Origin: UBA4615 sp046046245
Lineage (GTDB): Bacteria > Pseudomonadota > Gammaproteobacteria > Burkholderiales > Burkholderiaceae_E
NCBI GenBank assembly: GCA_046046245.1
Contig: JBJOKE010000081.1
Coordinates: 1 to 55,284, forward strand
Length of the DNA stretch: 55,284 bases
Direction: 5' to 3'
Below, one piece after another: positions 41,022 through 49,264 of the stretch (its first letter is position 1; every line of letters starts with the position of its first letter). A program made the position numbers and the translations under genes. The notes below the pieces were generated by a model, which worked only from the letters and a program-made list of their open reading frames with translations, was not told the DNA's origin and searched no databases.

Positions 41022-42167
41022 GTGGAGACGACGCCCAACGCCGAACCGGGCCGCGACGGCCCCGTGCCCGCGCCGCTGCGCACGCCGGTCTGCGACCGCC
41101 TGGGCCTGAGCCATCCGGTGTTCGCGTTCTCCCATTCGGTGCCGGTGGCGGCCGCGGTCTCGCGCTGCGGCGGCCTGGGCACCTACGGCGCCACGCGGCG
41201 CACGCCGCAGGAGATCCGCGACGAGCTCGCCGCGCTGCGCCGCCTGGCCGGCGACGTGCCGATCGGCGTGAACCTCGTGCTGCCGCCCGGCATGCCCGAG
41301 GACAACGATCCCGAGGCACTGGAGCGCGAGCTCCCCGAGCGGCACAAGGCCTTCGTGCGGGGGCTCTACGACAAGTACGCGGTGCCGCCGCCGACGCGGC
41401 GCGGCATGCGCACGCGCTTCCTGCGCTCGAACGAGATCGCGCGTGCGCAGATGGACGCGGTCGCCGAGTCGGACGTCGAACTGGTGGCGCTCGGCATCGG
41501 TGCGCCGGCCGACTTCGTCGAGCGATGCAGGCGCGCCGGCAAGACGATCGTCGCGCTCGTGGGTTCACCGAAGCACGCGCGCCGCGCGATCGACGCCGGC
41601 GCGGACCTGCTGGTCGCGCAGGGTCACGACTCGGCCGCGCACACCGGCCCGATCGGCACCTTCTCGCTGGTGCCGCAGGTGGTGGAGCTGGCGGGCGAGG
41701 TCCCGGTGCTGGCCGCCGGCGGCGTGATGACCGGCCGTCACGTGGCCGCGGCGCTCGCGATGGGCGCCCAGGGCGTGTGGACCGGCAGCCTGTGGCTGGC
41801 GACCGACGAATACGCGATCCACCCGATCCTGCTGAAGAAGCTGATCGCGGCGGGCAGCGAGGACACCGTCGTCACGCGCTCCGAGAGCGGGAAGACCTTC
41901 CGGCAGCTGAAGAGCGCGTGGAGCGACGAATGGGCCGCGCCCGATGCGCCGCGGCCGCTGGCGATGCCCTTCCAGGACGTGCTGGTGGGCGATCTGCTCG
42001 GCGCGATCGACGACCACGAGATCGAGCCGCTGATGCACTACGCGGTCGGGCAGGGCGTGGCCTGGATCCACGGCCGCGAGCGGGTCGCCGACGTCTACGC
42101 ACGCCTGCTCGACGACACGCGGGCGGCGCTGGCGCCGCTCGCCGCGATGGCCGGAGGTGCGCGATGA
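41022..42167 (+). CDS. nitronate monooxygenase (NAD(P)H-dependent flavin oxidoreductase)
   Basis: This 381-residue TIM-barrel flavoprotein resembles nitronate monooxygenase/2-nitropropane dioxygenase and enoyl-reductase-like proteins. Features are LGLSHPVFAFSHSVPVAAAVSRCGGLGTYG, GVNLVLPPGMPE, LVAQGHDSAAHTGPIGTFSLVP, VLAAGGVMTGRHVAAALAMGAQGVWTGSLWLATDE and KKLIAAGSEDTVVTRS. FMN binding is expected in the AGGV and GAQGV loops. An ATG at 41004 is in frame, but transcription likely begins about 41005, so the GTG at 41022, with AGGAGG at 41012-41017, was chosen. The next gene overlaps its stop. It may oxidise a nitro compound or reduce an enoyl group; context cannot separate these. Confidence 0.85.
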   Translation: METTPNAEPGRDGPVPAPLRTPVCDRLGLSHPVFAFSHSVPVAAAVSRCGGLGTYGATRRTPQEIRDELAALRRLAGDVPIGVNLVLPPGMPEDNDPEALERELPERHKAFVRGLYDKYAVPPPTRRGMRTRFLRSNEIARAQMDAVAESDVELVALGIGAPADFVERCRRAGKTIVALVGSPKHARRAIDAGADLLVAQGHDSAAHTGPIGTFSLVPQVVELAGEVPVLAAGGVMTGRHVAAALAMGAQGVWTGSLWLATDEYAIHPILLKKLIAAGSEDTVVTRSESGKTFRQLKSAWSDEWAAPDAPRPLAMPFQDVLVGDLLGAIDDHEIEPLMHYAVGQGVAWIHGRERVADVYARLLDDTRAALAPLAAMAGGAR

Positions 42168-43159
42168 GCGCGCGGCGTGAATCGGCCGTGCGCCGCGCGC
42201 TGCTGCTCGGGGCCGCCGCCGCGACGCTCGTCCCGCGGGCGGGGCGCGCGCAGGGCACGGCCTGGCCGGCGAAGCCGGTGAAGATCGTCTCGCCGTATCC
42301 GGCCGGCGGCTCGAACGACGCGGTGGCCCGCGTGCTCGCGGCGAAGCTGTCCGAGCTCTGGGGGCAGCGGGTGTTCGTCGAGAACAAGCCGGGTGCGAAC
42401 AACCGCCTCGCCACGCAGGAGCTGGCGCGCGCCGCGCCCGACGGCTACCACCTGATGCTCGCGGCCGCGCCGCACGGCGCGAATCCGGGCCTCTACGACC
42501 ACAAGCTGCCCTACGACACGCTGAAGGACTTCTCGCCGATCGTGCGGGCCACCGTGTCGCCGGTGGGCTTCTGGGTGCCCGCCGCGTCGCCGTTCCGGAC
42601 GCTGAAGGACCTGGCCGACGCGGCGCGCGCGCAGCCCGGGAAGCTCTTCGCCGGCTCGCCCGGCAACGGCAGCGGACCGCACATGGTGATCGAGCTCTGG
42701 AACTGGAAGACCGGCGCGCGGTTCGAGCATCTGCCGATGAAGGGCGACGCGCCGCTCGCGGTCGAGACGGTGGCGGGCCGTGTGGATGTCGGCCTCACCG
42801 GGCTGACGGTGATGAAGCCGCACTTCGACTCGGGTCGGCTTCGGCTGCTCGCGGTCTCCTCCGATCGCCGTTTCCCGGCCGTGCCCGACGCGCCGACGCT
42901 CGCCGAGGCCGGCTTCCCGGCGGTCGACGGCTTCGCGTGGTTCGGGCTGCTCGGCCCGGCGGGCCTGCCGGCGGAGGTGATCGCGAAGGTCAATCGCGAC
43001 GCGAACGCGGTGCTCGCGCAGCCGGAGGTCCGCGCGCCGCTGGAGGCGGGCGGCACCTTCGTGTCGGGCGGCACGCCCGAGGCCTTCGGCGCGTTCATCG
43101 CCGCCGAGGTCGACAAGTGGACGCAGGTCGCGAAGGCGACCGGCATGAAGCCCGACTGA
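42164..43159 (+). CDS. Bug/TctC-type tripartite tricarboxylate transporter substrate-binding protein
   Basis: This 331-residue periplasmic protein has a signal (RRALLLGAAAATLVPRAGRAQ) and the Bug fold: KIVSPYPAGGSNDAVARVLAAKL, VENKPGANNRLATQELARAAPDGYHLML, and PAGLPAEVIAKVNRDANAVL. Bug proteins bind carboxylic acids, and some work with TctA/TctB membrane proteins while many are orphans. No tctA or tctB is here. Start overlaps the monooxygenase stop (ATGA). It is one of two Bug genes in the operon, so the operon is devoted to an acid substrate. Identity of the acid is unknown. Confidence 0.9.
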   Translation: MSARRESAVRRALLLGAAAATLVPRAGRAQGTAWPAKPVKIVSPYPAGGSNDAVARVLAAKLSELWGQRVFVENKPGANNRLATQELARAAPDGYHLMLAAAPHGANPGLYDHKLPYDTLKDFSPIVRATVSPVGFWVPAASPFRTLKDLADAARAQPGKLFAGSPGNGSGPHMVIELWNWKTGARFEHLPMKGDAPLAVETVAGRVDVGLTGLTVMKPHFDSGRLRLLAVSSDRRFPAVPDAPTLAEAGFPAVDGFAWFGLLGPAGLPAEVIAKVNRDANAVLAQPEVRAPLEAGGTFVSGGTPEAFGAFIAAEVDKWTQVAKATGMKPD

Positions 43160-43191
43160 TGCGGGCGCTCGCAGCGGGGGAGTCCGATCCG

Positions 43192-44202
43192 ATGAGCACC
43201 GACCGTCCCGTCGCCGCCGGACGCCGCCGCGCGCTGGGGGTGGCCGTCGCGGCCACCGTCGCCACCGCGGCCGGCACCCTGTCCCGCGGTGCGCCCGCGC
43301 AGTCCGCCGCCTGGCCCGCCAGGCCGGTCCGGGTGATCGTGCCGTACGCGGCGGGCGGCGTCGTCGACGTGATGACGCGTGCGGTCACGCAGCGGATGTC
43401 GTCCGACCTCGGCCAGCCCTTCGTCGTCGAGCCCAGGCCGGGGGCGAACGCGAACATCGCGGCCGACGCGGTCGCGAACGCGACCGCCGACGGCCTCACC
43501 CTGCTGGTCAGCGCCTCGTTCCTGATCAACAACCCGATGATCGAGACCGGGCTGCGCTGGAAGCCCGCGGACTTCGCGCCGGTCGCGCGCTTCGCGCTGT
43601 CCCCGAGCTTCCTCTGCGTGCCCGCGGACTCGCCGGCGAGGACCGCACGCGACTGGATCGAGCTCGCCCGCCGCACGCCGGGGATGCAGTACGGCGACGG
43701 CGGGACCGGCACGCCGCAGTCGATGTCGATCGAGATGCTGAAGGCGGTCGCGGGCCTGCGCCTCGAGCCGGTCGCCTACAAGGGCGCGCCGCCGATCGTG
43801 CCCGACCTGATCGCGGGCACGGTGTCGATGTCGGTGCTGCCCTCGACCGTCGCGATCCCGCAGGTGAAGGCCGGCAAGCTGCGCGCGCTCGCGAACACCG
43901 CCGACAAGCGCTCGCCGCTGCTGCCCGACGTGCCGACGATCGCCGAGGCCGGCTTTCCCGAGGCGACGGTGCTGTCGTGGTACGGCTTCCACGTGCCGTC
44001 GGGCACGCCGGCCGAGACGATCCGGCGGATCGCGGAGGCCACCGTGTCGGCCGCCGCGCAGCCCGAGGTCCGCGACCGGCTGGCCGCCGCCGGCGGCGAG
44101 GCCGGACCGATGGCGGGCGCCGAGTTCCTCGCGTTCCTGCGCGACGAACAGGGCCGCTGGACGCGCTTCGTCGAGGCGGCGAAGCGCAACGCACCGCGCT
44201 GA
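43192..44202 (+). CDS. second Bug/TctC-type substrate-binding protein
   Basis: This 336-residue protein has an export signal (RRRALGVAVAATVATAAGTLSRGAPAQ) and Bug features: PVRVIVPYAAGGVVDVMTRAV, VVEPRPGANANIAADAVANATADG, KADFAP-type region (KPADFAPVARFALSP), GTPQSMSIEMLKAVAG and SGTPAETIRRIAEATV. It differs clearly from the preceding Bug gene, so it is not a recent duplicate and likely binds a related but distinct acid. I chose the ATG at 43192 with GGGGGAG upstream; an ATG at 43159 overlapping the previous stop is possible but would add 11 residues before the signal. No TctAB partners are present. Confidence 0.9.
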   Translation: MSTDRPVAAGRRRALGVAVAATVATAAGTLSRGAPAQSAAWPARPVRVIVPYAAGGVVDVMTRAVTQRMSSDLGQPFVVEPRPGANANIAADAVANATADGLTLLVSASFLINNPMIETGLRWKPADFAPVARFALSPSFLCVPADSPARTARDWIELARRTPGMQYGDGGTGTPQSMSIEMLKAVAGLRLEPVAYKGAPPIVPDLIAGTVSMSVLPSTVAIPQVKAGKLRALANTADKRSPLLPDVPTIAEAGFPEATVLSWYGFHVPSGTPAETIRRIAEATVSAAAQPEVRDRLAAAGGEAGPMAGAEFLAFLRDEQGRWTRFVEAAKRNAPR

Positions 44203-44303
44203 TCCGGGCCCGCGCCGAGCGCCTCGCCGGCGGCGCGCGGGTCCGCCCCGAACGATCCCGACGACCGCTCGCCCGCGCGAGCCCACAGACCGAGCCGCAG
44301 CCC

Positions 44304-46427
44304 ATGGACCCCTCCGATCTCGACGCGCTGTTCTCGCCCCGATCGATCGCGATCGTCGGCGCCTCCGACACCCCGACCCGGATCGGCGGCGTGCCGGTCG
44401 ACCTGCTGCTGCGGATGGGCTGGCAGGGCCGGATCCTGCCGATCAACCCGAAGTCGCCGACGGTCCAGGGGCTGAAGGCCTACCCGACGCTGCGCGAGGT
44501 CGGCGAGCCGATCGACCTCGCCGTCTTCGCGATCCCGCAGTCGGCCACCGACGCGGCGCTCGACGACGCGATCGCCGCCGGCGTGAAGTCGGCCGTGGTC
44601 TTCACCGCGGGTTTCGCCGAGGTCGGCGGCGGCGGTGTCGACGCGCAGCGTCGGCTGTCGGAGAAGGCGCGCGCGGCCGGCCTGCGGATCGTCGGGCCGA
44701 ACTGCCTGGGCGTGATGAACTGCCGCGAGTCGATGTACGCGACCTTCAGCCCGGCGCCGGGCATCGGCATCGCGCGCGCGGGCTCGATCGGTCTCGTCAG
44801 CCAGAGCGGCGCGTTCGGCGCCTACGCGTACTCGCTCGCGCGCGACCGCGGCATCGGGCTGTCGGTCTGGGCCTCGACCGGCAACGAGGCCGACGTGCAG
44901 GTCGCAGACGTGATCGCGTGGATGGCGCGCGACCCGAACACCAAGGTCATCATGGCCTACATCGAGGGCGTGCGCGACGGCGACCGGATGCGGCGCGCGC
45001 TCGCCGACGCGCACGCGGCGGGCAAGCCGGTGGTCGCGGTCAAGGTCGGCCGGACCGCGCTCGGCGCGCAGGCCGCGGCCTCGCACACCGCGTCGCTCGC
45101 CGGCGACGATGCGGTCTACGACGCGATGTTCCGCCAGTACGGCGTCTACCGCGCGCGCGACGTGGAGGAGTTCTTCAGCGTCGCGCACGGCGCGGCGGTC
45201 GCCGGCCTGCCGCCGAACCACCGGATCGCGCTGTTCACGCTCTCGGGCGGCGTGGGCGCGTTCATGGCCGACGAGGCCGCCTCGATCGGGCTCGACGTCG
45301 CCGAGACGCCGGCCGCGGCGCAGGCCGAGATCCTGTCCTGGGTGCCGTTCGCCGCGCCGCGCAACCCGGTCGACATCACCGGCCAGGTCAGCCAGGACCG
45401 CTCGCTGATCGACCGGGCGACTCGAGCGATCCTGCGCGAGGGCACCTACGGATCGTGGCTGGGCTTCATGGCCGCGGCCGGCGCCGGCGAGACCTTCTGG
45501 CCGGTGCTCGAGGCCCTCGCCGTCGGCCTGCGCCGCGACCATCCGGGCGTGCTGCTCGCGGTGAGCACGCTGCTGTCGCGTGCCCGGCAGGACCGACTCG
45601 CCGAGCTCGGCGTGCTGAGCTTCGTCGAGCCGGCGAACGCGGTCCGCACGATCGGCGCGCTGGCCGGCATCGGCCGCGCGCTCGGCCGCCCGGTGCCGCC
45701 GGTGCCGGGCGATGCGCCGCCGGCGGCGACGCGGCTCGGGCCCGGCGCGCTCGACGAGCCCGCGTCGCTCGCGCTGCTGCGCGCGCGCGGCGTGCCGGCG
45801 GTGGACGCGCGCGTGGCGCGCAGCGCCGGCGAGGCCGCGTCGTTCGCCGCGGCCGCGGGGCCGGGCGCGCGCTTCGCGGTCAAGGTGGTCTCGGCCGAGA
45901 TCCTGCACAAGACCGACGTCGGCGGCGTGCGGCTCGGCGTCGACGCCGCCGGCGCCGCCGCGGCCTTCGATGCGGTGACCGGCTCGGCCCGGGCCGCGGT
46001 GCCGGGCGCGCGGATCGACGGCGCGCTGCTCGCGCCGATGGTGTCGGGCGGCGTCGAGTGCATCCTCGGTGCGCGGATCGACCCGGTGTTCGGGCCGGTG
46101 GTGATGTTCGGGCTCGGCGGTGCCTTCGTCGAGGTGCTGCGCGACGTGTCGATCCGGCTCGCGCCGCTGACCCGCGACGACGCGCGCGAGATGGTCCGCG
46201 AGGTGAGGGCCTTCCCGCTGCTCGACGGCGCGCGCGGGCGGCCGCGCTGCGACGTCGAGGCGATCGTCGATGCGCTGCTGGCGCTCTCGGACCTCGCGAT
46301 GGACGCGCGCGACTCGCTCGACTCGATCGACGTGAACCCGTTCGTGGCGTTCGCGCCCGGGGCCGGTCCGGGCGGGGCCTCCGCGCTCGCGCTGGACGCG
46401 GTGGTGATCGGACGGACGGCGGGCTGA
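44304..46427 (+). CDS. NDP-forming acyl-CoA synthetase (acetate-CoA ligase, ADP-forming type)
   Basis: This 707-residue enzyme combines a CoA-binding domain (about 1-130: LFSPRSIAIVGASDTPTRIGG), a succinyl-CoA ligase-like flavodoxin domain (IGLVSQSGAFGAYAYSLARDRGIGLS, ASTGNEADVQ, KVIMAYIEGVRDGDR) with catalytic His in the SHTASLAG loop, and a C-terminal ATP-grasp domain (about 475-700: FAVKVVSAEILHKTDVGGVRLGV, FGLGGAFVEVLRDVSIRLAP, SIDVNPFVAF). It reversibly joins an acid to CoA with ATP hydrolysis to ADP. Gap to the preceding Bug gene is 101 bases. It could supply the acyl-CoA for the leftward beta-oxidation genes, which is inference. Confidence 0.9.
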   Translation: MDPSDLDALFSPRSIAIVGASDTPTRIGGVPVDLLLRMGWQGRILPINPKSPTVQGLKAYPTLREVGEPIDLAVFAIPQSATDAALDDAIAAGVKSAVVFTAGFAEVGGGGVDAQRRLSEKARAAGLRIVGPNCLGVMNCRESMYATFSPAPGIGIARAGSIGLVSQSGAFGAYAYSLARDRGIGLSVWASTGNEADVQVADVIAWMARDPNTKVIMAYIEGVRDGDRMRRALADAHAAGKPVVAVKVGRTALGAQAAASHTASLAGDDAVYDAMFRQYGVYRARDVEEFFSVAHGAAVAGLPPNHRIALFTLSGGVGAFMADEAASIGLDVAETPAAAQAEILSWVPFAAPRNPVDITGQVSQDRSLIDRATRAILREGTYGSWLGFMAAAGAGETFWPVLEALAVGLRRDHPGVLLAVSTLLSRARQDRLAELGVLSFVEPANAVRTIGALAGIGRALGRPVPPVPGDAPPAATRLGPGALDEPASLALLRARGVPAVDARVARSAGEAASFAAAAGPGARFAVKVVSAEILHKTDVGGVRLGVDAAGAAAAFDAVTGSARAAVPGARIDGALLAPMVSGGVECILGARIDPVFGPVVMFGLGGAFVEVLRDVSIRLAPLTRDDAREMVREVRAFPLLDGARGRPRCDVEAIVDALLALSDLAMDARDSLDSIDVNPFVAFAPGAGPGGASALALDAVVIGRTAG

Positions 46428-46439
46428 AGGGAGACGGAC

Positions 46440-47828
46440 ATGACCGTCACGAACGTCACGAACGTGACCGATCCCGGTGCCGGCGACGACCCGGTCCGCG
46501 CCTGGGCCGACGCGATCGCGCTGCAGGCCTGCGTCTACCTCTACCCCCTCTGCGAGATGGCGCGGATGCGCGCGGTCACGGCGACGCGGCGCGACGCGCA
46601 GGGTCGCTTCGTCGACGACGATCCGGCGACGACGAAGCGCTGGGTCAACGGCTTCATCCACGCCCGCCGGCTGCTGGGGGCCGGCGGCAGCCGCGTGGTC
46701 ACGCCGAACAGCGACACGCTCTACACGAACGCGTGGCTGGACCTGTCGCGCGGGCCGGTGGCGATCGAGGTGCCGGACACCGCGGACCGCTACTACGTGC
46801 TCGGCTTCCTCGACATGTGGACCAACCCGTTCGCGCACGTCGGTCGCCGGCTCACCGGCACCGGCCCGGGCACCTTCCTCGTGACCGGACCGCACTGGGA
46901 CGGCGGGGTGCCCGCGGGCATGCGGCGGGTGGCGGCGCCGACGGACCATGTCTGGATCATCGGCCGCATCATGGTCGAGGGGCCCGAGGACGTGCCGGCC
47001 GTCAACGTGCTGCAGGACGGCTTCCGGATGGCGCCGCTCGCGGCCTGGCTGCGCGGCGAGCGGCATGCGCCCGAGGTGCTCGACACCGGCCTCGACCCCA
47101 AGGCGCCGCGCGACGCCGCGCACTTCCGCGCCGTGGCGAACCGCGCGCTGCGCGAGAACCCGCCGCCCGCCGACGAACGCGCGCTGCTCGCCGACTTCGC
47201 GCGGCTGGGCCTCGACGGCGGCCTCGCACCCGAGGTGCCGCGACTGCCCGACGCGCTCGCGCTCGCGGCGATCGGACGCGGCCTGGCGGCGGCCGACGCG
47301 CTGCTCGACGCGCCCGAGCCCGGCGAGGATCCGGCCGCGCGCGGCGGATGGAGCGAGCCGATGGTGCTCTCGGGCTCGTTCGGCCGCGACTGGCACCGGC
47401 GTGCCGTCGTCGCGCGCCGCTACATCGGCGCGCTCGAGAGCGCCGAGGCGATCTACCCGATGGCCCGCGCCGACGCGCAGGGGCGGCCGCTCGACGGCAG
47501 GCACCGGTACACGATCCGCTTCCCGGCCGGCGGCGAGCCGCCGGTCGACAGCTTCTGGTCCCTCACGATGTACGACGACCGGGACTGCATGCTGGTGCCC
47601 AACCCCATCGACCGACACCGGATCGGCGACCGCAGCCGCGGCCTCGTGCGCGACGCCGACGGCGGGCTCACGCTCGTGCTGTCGCACGCCTCGCCCGGCC
47701 CCGAGCTCGCGCCGAACTGGCTGCCGGCGCCCGAGGGCCGCTTCTACCTGTGCCTGCGCGCGTACCAGCCCCGCCCCGAGCTGCTCGACGGCCGATGGCG
47801 GGCACCGGACATCGTGCGTGCGGACTGA
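46440..47828 (+). CDS. DUF1254/DUF1214 domain protein
   Basis: This 462-residue protein has an N-terminal DUF1254 domain (about 20-170: YLYPLCEMARMRA, NSDTLYTNAWLDLSRGPVAIEVPD, YYVLGFLDMWTNPFAHVG) and a C-terminal DUF1214 domain (about 340-450: YTIRFPAGGEPPVDSFWSLTMYDDRDCMLVPNP, DGGLTLVLSHASPGPE, NWLPAPEGRFYLCLRAYQP). Function is not established; some homologues lie beside catabolic or envelope genes. It lacks a signal peptide in the frame chosen, although the first residues are a repeated TVTNVTNVT. AAGGGAGACGG before the ATG is a strong ribosome site. The MATE gene starts inside its last codons. Confidence 0.88.
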   Translation: MTVTNVTNVTDPGAGDDPVRAWADAIALQACVYLYPLCEMARMRAVTATRRDAQGRFVDDDPATTKRWVNGFIHARRLLGAGGSRVVTPNSDTLYTNAWLDLSRGPVAIEVPDTADRYYVLGFLDMWTNPFAHVGRRLTGTGPGTFLVTGPHWDGGVPAGMRRVAAPTDHVWIIGRIMVEGPEDVPAVNVLQDGFRMAPLAAWLRGERHAPEVLDTGLDPKAPRDAAHFRAVANRALRENPPPADERALLADFARLGLDGGLAPEVPRLPDALALAAIGRGLAAADALLDAPEPGEDPAARGGWSEPMVLSGSFGRDWHRRAVVARRYIGALESAEAIYPMARADAQGRPLDGRHRYTIRFPAGGEPPVDSFWSLTMYDDRDCMLVPNPIDRHRIGDRSRGLVRDADGGLTLVLSHASPGPELAPNWLPAPEGRFYLCLRAYQPRPELLDGRWRAPDIVRAD

Positions 47829-49260
47829 GACCGGCGCCGCGGCCGCCCCGCCGTCGCGGCTGCCCGCGCGCAGGATCGACGCCCACGGACGTGCCGGCGT
47901 CGATCCGCGCGCGATCGTCGCGCTCGCCCTGCCGCTGTTCGTCAACGCGAGCCTGCAGGCGGTCCTGAACCTGACCGACACCTGGTTCATCGGCCGCGTG
48001 TCCGCGCAGGCGGTGGCCGCGGTGGGCGGCGTCTACTGGGTGCTGCTCGGCACGCTGCTGCTGCTGGGCGGTGTCGGCCTGGCGGTCCAGGCCTTCGCCG
48101 CGCAGGCCCGGGGCGGCGGGCGGCGGCGGCGCGCGGCGCTGGCCGCCTGGTCGGGGCTGTGGGCGTCGGCGGCGCTGGTGCCGGTGTTCGCCGCGCTCGC
48201 CTGGGCGGGCCCCTGGATCGTGCCCTCGCTCGGGCTGCCGGCCGAGCTCCATCCGCAGGCGATCGAGTACTGGGGGCCCCGGATGCTCGGCGGCGGCGCA
48301 TCGGTCGCGCTGTCCTCGCTGCTGTCGTTCTACAACGGCGTGGGCCACGTCCGCCGGACGCTCGCGATCAACGCGGTGGTCGTGACGCTGAACGCCGCGC
48401 TCAACGAGCTCCTGATGTTCGGACTGGGCTGGGGCATCGCCGGCTCGGCGTGGGCGACGACGGTCTCGGTCGTGGTCGGGCTCGGCCTCGCGGCGGTGCT
48501 CTTCGTCGGACCGGGCTACCGCGTGCGCTACGGCACCACGCTCGTCTGGCGGCCGCGCCCGCGCGCGATCGCGGCGACGTTGGCGGTCGGCCTGCCGATC
48601 GGACTGTCGATCGCCTTCGACGTGCTCGGCCTCGCCGCGTTCCAGGCGATGGTGACCCGACTGGGCGCGGTGCAGGGCGCGGCCAGCCAGATCGTGCTGA
48701 TGCTGACCTCGGTCGCCTACATGCCGGCGGTCGGCCTAGGGATGGCCGGCACCACGCTCGTCGGGCAGTCGATCGGCGCCGGCGACCGCGACTGGGCCAA
48801 GCGCGTCGGGGACCGGACGATCGCGCTGTCGGTGGGCTACATGTTCGTCGTGGGCTTCGTGCTCGCCGCAGCCGGGCCGTGGCTGCTGCCCCTGTTCGTG
48901 TCGGCGGCCGACCCGCAGGCGGCGGCGGTGGTCGCGCTCGGCGGCACGCTGCTGTGGTTCGCAGCGGCCTACCAGTTCTTCGACGGGCTGAACATCGGCT
49001 GCGGCTTCTGCCTGCGCGGCGCGGGCGACACGCGCTTCCCGGCGTTCGCGCTGCTCGGGCTCGCCTGGGGACTGTTCGTGCCGCTGGTCCACCTGCTGGC
49101 CTTCGAGCCGGGACAGGGCTGGATCGCCTCGGCGCCCGGCGCGGGCTGGGGCGCGGTCGGCGGCTGGGCGGCGGCGGTGGTCTACGTCGGCCTGCTGGGC
49201 AGCACGCTCGCGTGGCGCTGGCAGTCGCGGCGCTGGCAGCGGCTGAGGCTCGGCGGCTAG
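47818..49260 (+). CDS. MATE family efflux transporter
   Basis: This 480-residue membrane protein has twelve predicted helices in two halves, with ALPLFVNASLQAVLNLTDTWFIGRVSAQAVAAVGG at helix 1-2 and GAVQGAASQIVLMLTSVAYMPAVGLGMAGTTLVGQSIGAGD in the second half, both typical of MATE exporters that use a proton or sodium gradient. The GTG at 47818 overlaps the DUF1254 stop by 11 bases and is the closest start to the first helix. The longer frame through the DUF1254 gene is in a different phase and was rejected. It is the last gene of the rightward operon and converges on the MFS gene with 4 bases between stops. Substrate unknown. Confidence 0.88.
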   Translation: MRTETGAAAAPPSRLPARRIDAHGRAGVDPRAIVALALPLFVNASLQAVLNLTDTWFIGRVSAQAVAAVGGVYWVLLGTLLLLGGVGLAVQAFAAQARGGGRRRRAALAAWSGLWASAALVPVFAALAWAGPWIVPSLGLPAELHPQAIEYWGPRMLGGGASVALSSLLSFYNGVGHVRRTLAINAVVVTLNAALNELLMFGLGWGIAGSAWATTVSVVVGLGLAAVLFVGPGYRVRYGTTLVWRPRPRAIAATLAVGLPIGLSIAFDVLGLAAFQAMVTRLGAVQGAASQIVLMLTSVAYMPAVGLGMAGTTLVGQSIGAGDRDWAKRVGDRTIALSVGYMFVVGFVLAAAGPWLLPLFVSAADPQAAAVVALGGTLLWFAAAYQFFDGLNIGCGFCLRGAGDTRFPAFALLGLAWGLFVPLVHLLAFEPGQGWIASAPGAGWGAVGGWAAAVVYVGLLGSTLAWRWQSRRWQRLRLGG

Positions 49261-49264
49261 GCCG

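Noticed and set aside
46948..47817. A long frame fusing antisense-phase DUF1254 sequence to MATE
   Set aside because: The first 290 codons are the DUF1254 gene read in another phase; the MATE protein begins at GTG 47818.
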